From Chitinophagaceae bacterium (GTDB taxonomy: Bacteria; Bacteroidota; Bacteroidia; Chitinophagales; Chitinophagaceae): a stretch of 64,000 nucleotides of DNA. The stretch is from positions 432,833 through 496,832 of the forward strand of contig JADKJV010000002.1 of the NCBI GenBank assembly GCA_016720825.1, given 5' to 3'. The notes under the pieces were generated by a model. The model was not told where the DNA came from. It saw only the letters and a list, made by a program, of their open reading frames with translations, and did not search any database. The position numbers and the translations under genes are program-made. Of this stretch, positions 57,240 to 64,000 are shown in pieces. The number at the start of each line of letters is the position of its first letter. Within the stretch, counting starts at the first letter, position 1.

Positions 57240-58027
57240 TCAGCCATCGCCGCTTTCTTCATGGCAGCCGCTTCATCATGCCCCAGGTATTTTTCAATCC
57301 ATCCATGTACCAGGTAAATCACCGGTGTGAGTACAATCGCCACAACAAATTTGTAGATATAATTCCCGGAACCGGTTACCAGGATCTGGTGCAATGACCA
57401 AGGCTCACCCTGAGTGGTTTGTATACGACGTCCCAGGTAAAAAGCGATAAACAACACCACAAAACTGTCAACCAGCTGTGAGATCAGCGTTGAACCGGTA
57501 GCCCTGAGCCAGATATTTTTCTCGCCGGTCATTTTTTTGATCCGGTGGAAGATTACCACATCAAGGATCTGCCCTACCAGGAATGCCACCATCGAACCGA
57601 TAATGATCCACATTCCCTGTCCGAAAATCCCTTTGAATGCATTATTTGCTTTATCATTTTCTATCCCATTACCGATTGTGAAATACTCAGACGGCGATAG
57701 CTGGATGGCGCCGGAGAACATGATAAATGCATACGCCACGAGTCCGATGGTCATAAATGAAAGAAACCGCACGCCTTTCACCCCGTAATATTCATTAATG
57801 ATATCAGTCATCACAAATACCACGGGCCACAGCAGCACACCGGCTGTGAGATGGAAACTGAAGGAACTCCCGAACAAGTTGATGTTTGCACGGGAAACAC
57901 CCAACGTATCTTCCAGAGAAAATATTTTTACGCCCATAAACTCAGCAATCATCGCATTGGCGATAAAAAAACCGCCGAGGATGATGAAGAGCCTGGTGGG
58001 TTTACTTTTGATGATAGTATGGATCAT
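57233..58027 (-). CDS. Queuosine-precursor transporter (VUT/YhhQ family)
   Basis: 264 residues from the ATG at 58027 (MIHTIIKSKPTRLFIILGGFF); the longer frame to 58069 lies in the preceding gene. Six or more membrane helices with the family hallmarks LLWPVVFVMTDIINEYYG, FLVGQILDVVIFHRIK and RATGSTLISQLVDSFVVL. YhhQ imports 7-cyano-7-deazaguanine for tRNA queuosine. Overlaps the upstream small membrane gene by 26 bases. Confidence 0.9.
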   Translation of the reverse strand: MIHTIIKSKPTRLFIILGGFFIANAMIAEFMGVKIFSLEDTLGVSRANINLFGSSFSFHLTAGVLLWPVVFVMTDIINEYYGVKGVRFLSFMTIGLVAYAFIMFSGAIQLSPSEYFTIGNGIENDKANNAFKGIFGQGMWIIIGSMVAFLVGQILDVVIFHRIKKMTGEKNIWLRATGSTLISQLVDSFVVLFIAFYLGRRIQTTQGEPWSLHQILVTGSGNYIYKFVVAIVLTPVIYLVHGWIEKYLGHDEAAAMKKAAMADQ

Positions 58028-58310
58028 TCCAGTAGAATATGGTAAACAATAACAACAAAAGGAACACACAGTTCGCGAAAATCAGCCATCTGGGAACAAC
58101 AGACCTGATTTCCTTGCGGATGATCACTATCAAACCATAGGCAATACAGGTCACAGGCAGGATTAATAAGCCCATGAAAATACCTATCGTGATAATCGTT
58201 GAAAGGACTGATCCTTCAGCCATCCAGTCCCACAAAAGCTGTGAAACAGATACCAGGAAACACAACCCTGTTATAAAGGCCAGTCGTGATAAAAATAATA
58301 GCCAGCGCAT
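58002..58310 (-). CDS. Small three-helix membrane protein
   Basis: 102 residues with three hydrophobic segments (LLFLSRLAFITGLCFLVSVSQLL, IITIGIFMGLLILPVTCIAYGLIVI, LIFANCVFLLLLLFTIFY). Unknown family. It ends inside the start of the transporter gene, so the two are translationally coupled. Confidence 0.65.
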   Translation of the reverse strand: MRWLLFLSRLAFITGLCFLVSVSQLLWDWMAEGSVLSTIITIGIFMGLLILPVTCIAYGLIVIIRKEIRSVVPRWLIFANCVFLLLLLFTIFYWNDPYYHQK

Positions 58311-58362
58311 CGGGATTTTAGTCTAAAATAGCATTATTTTGTCAGCCTAATCCCGAATTTAT

Positions 58363-60893
58363 ATGAAGAGTCAGCTGCTGAAAAAAGCGCTTCCCCATTT
58401 GATTGCGATTATTGTATTTGCCGCAATCGCCCTGATCTATTGCAAACCTGCTTTGGACGGCCAGGTGCTGCAGCAGCATGATATCACGAGCTGGAAAGGT
58501 TCCATCCACCAGTCGCAGGAATATGCCAAAACCCATGATGGCAATTACCCCCTCTGGACCAATGCCCTTTTCAGCGGTATGCCTGCTTTCCAGATTGGCT
58601 ACAAAGGCAACAATTTTATCCCCGGTATTGTACATAAAATCATGTCGGTTGGTTTACCCCAGCCGGCCCAGTTTTTCATGCTGGCCTGCATCTGCTTTTA
58701 TTTGCTGGCGGTGATCCTGCGCATCAACCCATGGGTGGGGATGATGGGTGCATTGGGTTTTGCCTACGCAACCTATGACCCGGTCATCATCAGCGTCGGG
58801 CATGATACTAAAATGTGGACGATTGCCTATATGCCTGCTGTTTTAGGTTCCGTGATACTGATTTATGAAAAACGATACTGGCTGGGTGCAGCGCTGACGG
58901 CGCTTTTCACTTCGACCATGATCGCCATGAACCATCCGCAGATTGCGTATTATTTCTTCATTGCTGCGGCAATCATGACCATATTTTACGTTGTACGCTG
59001 GGCACAGCAGAAAGAATGGAAACACCTGGTGCTTGCGCTGGGTATTACTGCAGCGGCCGGTCTGGTCGGTGTGGCAACGAATGCTGTAAATGTGATGTCC
59101 ACTTTCGATTACCAGAAAGCGACCATACGTGGCGGCGCCACGGCATTGACAGATACAACCCATAAAAATAAAACAGCGAATGGTCTTGACCGCGATTATG
59201 CCATGAGCTACAGTATCAATATTACCGAACCTTTTGTGATGATGGTACCGCGGATGTATGGAGGCAGCGGCGATAAAGAAGAAGTCAGTTCAGATAAATC
59301 CAAGGCCATCGCAGCGCTTTGCAAACAATGCCACAGGAATTGCGGCAGCAATTACCCATGATGTATTACTGGGGAGGCATTAAAGATGTGGGTGGCAATA
59401 CCTTACACATCCGCCCGCCCTATTGCGGTGCGATTATTTGTTTCCTCGCTATACTGGCCTGTTTTATTGGTGATCCCAAACATAAATGGTGGGCTGTAAC
59501 AGCGATTGGCTTTACCATGATGATGTCATGGGGTTATTATTTCAGCGGATTCAACAATTTCATTTTTGATTACTTCCCGCTCTATAACAAATTCCGGGCA
59601 CCGTCCATGATCCTGGTGATCCCGCAGTTGCTATTACCCTTGCTGGCTATGCTGGGTGTGGATGCCATTGTAAAATCAACTGCCCCCAAAACTGCTCTGG
59701 CCCAAATTCAAAAAAGCATTCATTGCCACAGGCGCTGTTTTCGCTATCCTGTTCCTGCTGTATATGTCGTTTACCTATCTCACCGACAGCGACACCAAAT
59801 TACTGAAGCAGGCACGTGACAGCGGACAGGCACAATTATATGAAGCCATCAAACAATTCTTTGACGGACTGAAAGCAGACCGTAAATCACTCTTCATTGG
59901 TGATATCTGGCGTTCACTTGGTTTTGTAGTGTTAGCCGCCGGATTGATTTTTGCTGTGATCCGGAATTTACTCAAACCCGTACTGGCAGCCATTGCACTT
60001 GCTTTGTTTGTTTTTGTGGACCTTATCCTGGTTGACTCCAAATACCTCGGCAAGGATAATTACAAAGATGAGTTGGAAGTATCCGGTGCATTCAATCCTA
60101 CCAATTTTGATAACGCCATCCTCGCCGATACTGCTTATTTCCGTGTGGCCAACCTGTCAGGCGGAGATGAAAACTATACATCCTATCATTTCAATGCCGT
60201 GGGCGGATACCACCCTGCTAAACTGAGTTTGTACCAGGATATCCTGATGAACAGGCTGGGCCAGGAAGAAAGCGCGGTGATTACACAACTGCAAACAAAT
60301 CCCGACAGCCTGTTTGTGGTGCAAACACCAGTGTTAAATATGCTGAATGCAAAATATTTCATTTACAAACAGGGACCGGAAACCAAAGGCATGTGGCCAA
60401 ACGTGAATGCACTCGGCCCCTGCTGGTTTGTAAAAGAAATCAAATTTGTGAAGAATGCGGATGAAGAAATGGCATCTATTGCAGCATTTTCACCGGCACA
60501 GACTGCTGTGGTAAACGAAGTATCCAAAGCATCTGTTACCAGCCAGCCGCAGTCCGACAGTACGGCAAAATCACACTGGTGAAAAATGACAATGACCTGA
60601 TTCAATATACTTCAACATCAGCAACACCACAGTTTGCGGTGTTCAGTGAAATTTATTACGAAGCGGGCTGGAAAGCCACGATCGACGGCAAAGATGCCCC
60701 AATCATTAAAACAAATTACCTGCTGCGCGGTTTATCAGTTCCTGCCGGGCAGCATGCCATTGAATTTAAATTTGAGCCGGCTTCGTTTTACAAAGGCAAA
60801 AAAATCACTTCTATTTTCTCCATGCTCCTGATTGCACTTGTGATTGCAGGATTTGGCATGGAATGGTGGAAGAACCGCAAAGCCGTTGCATGA
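58363..60893 (+). CDS. YfhO-like multi-spanning membrane protein (frameshifted)
   Basis: About 843 residues. The N-terminus MKSQLLKKALPHLIAIIVFAAIALIYCKPAL and the segment HDITSWKGSIHQSQEYAKTHDGNYPLWTNALFSGMPAFQIGY are typical of the Bacteroidota YfhO family. About 12 helices are followed by a large soluble region and a final helix. The frame changes near 59315, 59697 and 60560, each resuming in conserved sequence (ALQTMPQELR, WPKFKKAFIATG, KITLVKNDND). In Firmicutes YfhO takes part in lipoteichoic-acid glycosylation as a GT-C-like enzyme; a glycan-related role fits the glycosyltransferases that follow. The last codon overlaps the next start (ATGA). Confidence 0.85.
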
Positions 60894-61631
60894 AATGGCT
60901 GAGTATAACCTGGTATAAAGTTTTACCCCCGCATTTCGGCGGACAAAAATGTATTGCGCAATTTAATCAGGCACTGGGGCTTCAAGCTACCGGTGCCTGT
61001 TTATGTTCGGCCGATAATGAAACAACCGAATCACTCAGTTATTCGCTCCTGCCCCACCTGCCTGTTCCCATTCCTGATGCCAGAAAACAATCCGGGAAAA
61101 TCCGGCATCAGCCAAAGAAAAATATTCCTGTTTGCCGGCACCACTTGATTACGAACCCAATGCCCAGGCCGTTGAAAAAATTTACAATGATACTGGCCCT
61201 GCCTCGACAATGGCGGTATCCCGGCTAAGATTATTATATGTGGCAGGAACCGGGGTAAAAAATTCAAATACCTCAAAGCTTTGAATCATCCACAAGTGAT
61301 CCAGGCCGGGGAAGTGGATGACATCGGCTTATACTTTTCTGCGGCTGATCTTTTCATTAATCCTGTTGAAAAAGGCAGTGGCACACAACTAAAAACACTG
61401 GAAGCCCTTTCCTGGCATTGCAATGTTGTAAGCTTCCGTTTTGGAATCAGGGGCATTGACCCTGAAGAAACCGGCGGCAAGCTGCAGTGGGCCGAAAACG
61501 GGGATTGGGCCTCTTTTACATTGCTCTTGCTGATGGCATATCCCCGGAAACCAACACCGGATCATTTTTTAAATTTCTACAACCAGGATGACATAACGCG
61601 GGAGGTACTGAAAAGGATGAATTCTCTTTAA
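60890..61631 (+). pseudogene. Glycosyltransferase group 1, missing its middle part
   Basis: The start overlaps the YfhO gene by 4 bases (MKWLSITWYKVLPPHFGGQKCIAQFNQALG). The end is a normal GT4 C-terminal half: LFAGTLDYEPNAQAVEKIYND, IPAKIIICGRNRG, GEVDDIGLYFSAADLFINPVEKGSGTQLKTLEALSW. Between LPVPIPD near 61078 and the start of that half at about 61120 the normal 90-120 residues are absent, and several indels follow. At about 742 bases it is two-thirds of the expected length. Probably a damaged or wrongly assembled gene for adding a sugar to an envelope glycan. Confidence 0.72.
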
Positions 61632-61650
61632 ATTGACGTATTTTGCCTGT

Positions 61651-62428
61651 ATGAATCCGCCATTGCTGAGTGTGGTTATGCCTGTATTTAACTGCGCTCC
61701 TTATCTAAAGAGGCCATGGACAGTATTCTGCCGGACTTACACTGATTTGAATTTGTAATCATCAATGATGGCTCTTCCGATAACTCAGAACACATTATCC
61801 ACTCGATCCAGGATCCACGGATTGTTTATATCTGAATAAGCAAAAACATGGGTTTTGTATTTACGCTGAACCAGGGATTGATTGTCGCGTGGCCGTTTCA
61901 TCGCCCGGATGGACGGAGATGATATTTCCCTGCCGGCCGTTTCAGCAAACAGGTAGCCTGTATTCAACAGCAGCATCCGGAGACAGATCTGCTAGCCGGA
62001 GTTCCGTTGAACTAATGGATGAACAAGGGATAACACCGGTTCTGGGATGAAGAAAAGAAAATTGATTTCACCAAAACAGGTCGCCGGCAGTTCCACATGA
62101 TAACTGTGTATCGCCCATCCTACCGTTGTAGCGAAAACTGAACTTTTCAAGAAATACCGATACAATGCCCGCCAGAAAAATGCAGAAGATTACGATTTGT
62201 GGCTGTTAAGGCTGGCGGCAGACGATGACAATTTCATAAACTGGAGACCCTGGTGAGGCACCGGATAGTCCAGAATTCATTTACCCGTCAGCGGCAGCAA
62301 AATGTGTTTTTCAAGAATGCAACCACCAAACGGAAGTTTGCGTTCAGCGCCATTGGCCGTGGCAAGATCAATGGATTTGTGCTAAAAACGCTGTTCCTTT
62401 CCATGATTGATTCTGTAAGGGCGTTTTA
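61651..62428 (+). pseudogene. Glycosyltransferase family 2 with many frameshifts
   Basis: Starting at the ATG at 61651 (MNPPLLSVVMPVFNCAPYL), the GT-A fold reads through as FEFVIINDGSSDNSEHIIHS, then ARMDGDDISLPGRFSKQ, then AEDYDLWLLRLA, and ends IDSVRAF at 62428. The pieces lie in different frames with at least six changes. The DGSSDNS nucleotide-binding and MDGDD metal motifs are intact, so the parent gene was a normal inverting GT2. Confidence 0.7.
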
Positions 62429-62562
62429 AAACCGAAATTAAAATATTCACCGCAAATAAAATAAACTGATAAAAAACTGGTCATACCGCTCACTGAAATC
62501 AAAGGAAAATCGAAAACATTTCCTCATTTTCCCCTTCATCCTCTTGGCAGGTGATTGCCATT

Positions 62563-63681
62563 ATGAAACCCTTATCCGGGAATACTGCAGTCTTTTATTT
62601 TTCCCTTTTATCACACAGGTGGTGCTGAAAAAATTCACCTGCAGGTAACGGAAGGTCACTGGTGGAAAGGACTGTATCATTTCTTTACCCGCAAATCTGA
62701 ACAGGCACAGTTCCTGGAAGCCTTTAAAGAAACCGGCTGTACAATCCGGGACATATCTGCTTACACCGATAATAAATGGCTGTATTTCCTGAACCTGATA
62801 TGGAGAGGCCGGCTCAGCGGTTATATCAACAAACAGAAAAACACACCCATCGTCTTTAACGGACAGTGCAACCTGGGCTATAAAATTTCCCCCTGGATCA
62901 ATCAGGATATACCGCAGATTGAACTGATCCATGCATTGAATACTTTTTCGTGGATCCGGATCCCTTTCCTGCCTTTTTTACAATGCATCCGTAACAGTAA
63001 AGTGATGAAATCATTGCAAAACATAAAACGCTGTATGCACCCCTGCATGTGCCAGATAAATATTTCGGGCATTTCAAACCGGTATTCAGCCGGTGCCCTC
63101 CCCACCCCGCGGCGGAAAAAAGACTATCATAAAAATCCGCTGACAGTTTTGGTGTGTAGGCAGGACGACCCCAGATAAACGGCATTGGTTATTTGCCAGG
63201 CTGGCTGGCCAGATGAATAACCCGGAGCATTTCAGGTTTGAAATGGCGGGAGTGGAATCTGCAATGGTTGATGCATCATACCAGTCTGCCGTTTTTTGCC
63301 ATGGTGATGTGCGTGATGAAAAATTGTTGTACAGTATTTACGACAATTCCCATATCCTGGTGATCCCTTCTTCCACGGAAAGCGGTCCGCTGGTTTTTAT
63401 GGAGGAGCCATGGCACGGTCTGACGATTGGTTTTTCCACCGGTTGGTTATATTCCCGGGCATATCCGGGATGGGGAAGAAGGTTTGTGTGCCGGGAACTG
63501 GCGGATGAAGATAAAGTGCTGGAAGAAATGGCTGCATTTATCACCAAACTTGAAAATGACCGGGTATTACTGGAAAAAATCGGAATCCATAATTCGGACC
63601 GGGCTTATGAACTTTATAATATTGATTCCTTCAACAGGGATTATCTTGCATTGTTTGAATCATTAAAACCAGGAATTGAAA
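62563..63681 (+). pseudogene. Glycosyltransferase family 4 with frameshifts
   Basis: About 370 residues spread over frames, beginning at about the ATG at 62563 and passing through FIFPFYHTGGAEKIHLQV, GYKISPWINQDIPQIELIHALNTFSWIRIPFL, then RFEMAGVESAMVDASYQ, YSIYDNSHILVIPSSTESGPLVFMEE (the GT4 acceptor/donor EX7E region) and SDRAYELYNIDSFNRDYLALFES. Frame changes cluster at 62600-62650, 63000-63200 and 63400-63490. The 134 bases before it (62429-62562) show nothing definite. Confidence 0.68.
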
Positions 63682-64000
63682 CCGCTTTGTTTTTAGTCAT
63701 TACTTATACCGTGCCGGCGATATGCTGGAACTGCTGAAGAATATCCGGCAGCTTGACCAGGCAGTTACCTTGCTGGAAGAAGTGGTGGTGGTGAACAATG
63801 CTTCCACGGATGATTACTCTTCCGTGAAGGATTATATCGCTGCTGAAACCGGTTTCCCTTTCAAATATTATGATGCCCCGGAAAACCTGGGCGTGGCCCG
63901 TGGCAGGAATTACGGGCTGGATAATGTATCGGCACCCATCATTATTATGCTGGACGATGATGCTGTATTACAGAACAAAGATTGCCTGGTAAACCTGGTG
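63676..64000 (+). CDS. Glycosyltransferase family 2, N-terminal part (cut by window end)
   Basis: After one slip near 63705 the frame reads YRAGDMLELLKNIRQLDQAV.., then VVVVNNASTDDYSSVKDYI, GVARGRNYGLDNV and IIIMLDDDAVLQN up to the window edge. These are the GT2 nucleotide-binding (NNASTDD) and metal (LDDDA) motifs. The start is probably at 63676-63679, overlapping the preceding gene. Fourth glycosyltransferase in the cluster after the YfhO-type gene. Confidence 0.75.

Overview
The window looks like a chromosomal segment of a Bacteroidota species, most likely close to Chitinophagaceae. The support is a SusC/SusD pair with surface lipoproteins ending their signals in SC-K-K, a type A Por-secretion (T9SS) C-terminal domain, TAnnTTTG minus-7 promoter boxes without strong Shine-Dalgarno sites, a DUF3276 PUR-like protein, a CCDC81-type HU protein, and MqnE of the futalosine menaquinone pathway. 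There are two tRNA genes (Ser-UGA, Cys-GCA) and no rRNA, CRISPR array, phage or recognisable transposase.

Layout. 1-3 kb: start of an unidentified gene, word-like repeat arrays and a broken TonB-type outer-membrane receptor. 3.3-6.7 kb: threonine aldolase, glucose-6-phosphate isomerase, a small secreted protein. 6.8-10.8 kb: a giant adhesin-like T9SS cargo. 11-13.4 kb: DUF3276 protein and an ABC exporter. 13.8-26.5 kb: a beta-glucan (probably laminarin-type beta-1,3-glucan) utilisation locus: two GH16 enzymes, two PKD lipoproteins, SusD, SusC and a divergent one-protein membrane regulator. 26.5-37 kb: lipoprotein, tRNA-Ser, PqiA-like protein, CBS protein, MutS2, SulP transporter, PPC-domain lipoprotein, MsrA, secreted protein, peptide-binding lipoprotein. 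37-46.4 kb: M1 peptidase, Wzx-like flippase, NlpC/P60 lipoprotein, propeller lipoprotein, DnaE, thioredoxin. 46.5-58.3 kb: nucleoside-permease-like MFS protein, MqnE, serine dehydratase, FKBP isomerase, HU/CCDC81 protein, tRNA-Cys, uridine phosphorylase, DapF, DinB-like protein, CorA, NUDIX, queuosine-precursor transporter. 58.3-64 kb: a YfhO-type membrane protein and four glycosyltransferases, increasingly damaged toward the end.

At least 15 genes carry frameshifts, including normally essential or central ones (dnaE, pgi), and residual frames resume at once in conserved sequence. Most are therefore probably base-calling or assembly indels, and I annotate whole genes across them.

The most unusual feature is a set of short-period word arrays (units of 7, 8 or 9 bp) that repeatedly begin at or immediately after stop codons, in a fixed orientation relative to the gene, sometimes including the stop codon itself. 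Related arrays also occur in a divergent promoter region, in a lipoprotein signal-peptide region and inside a coding sequence. The second is a pair of phased CTACATCA direct repeats between the glucan-locus regulator and susC, a candidate operator.
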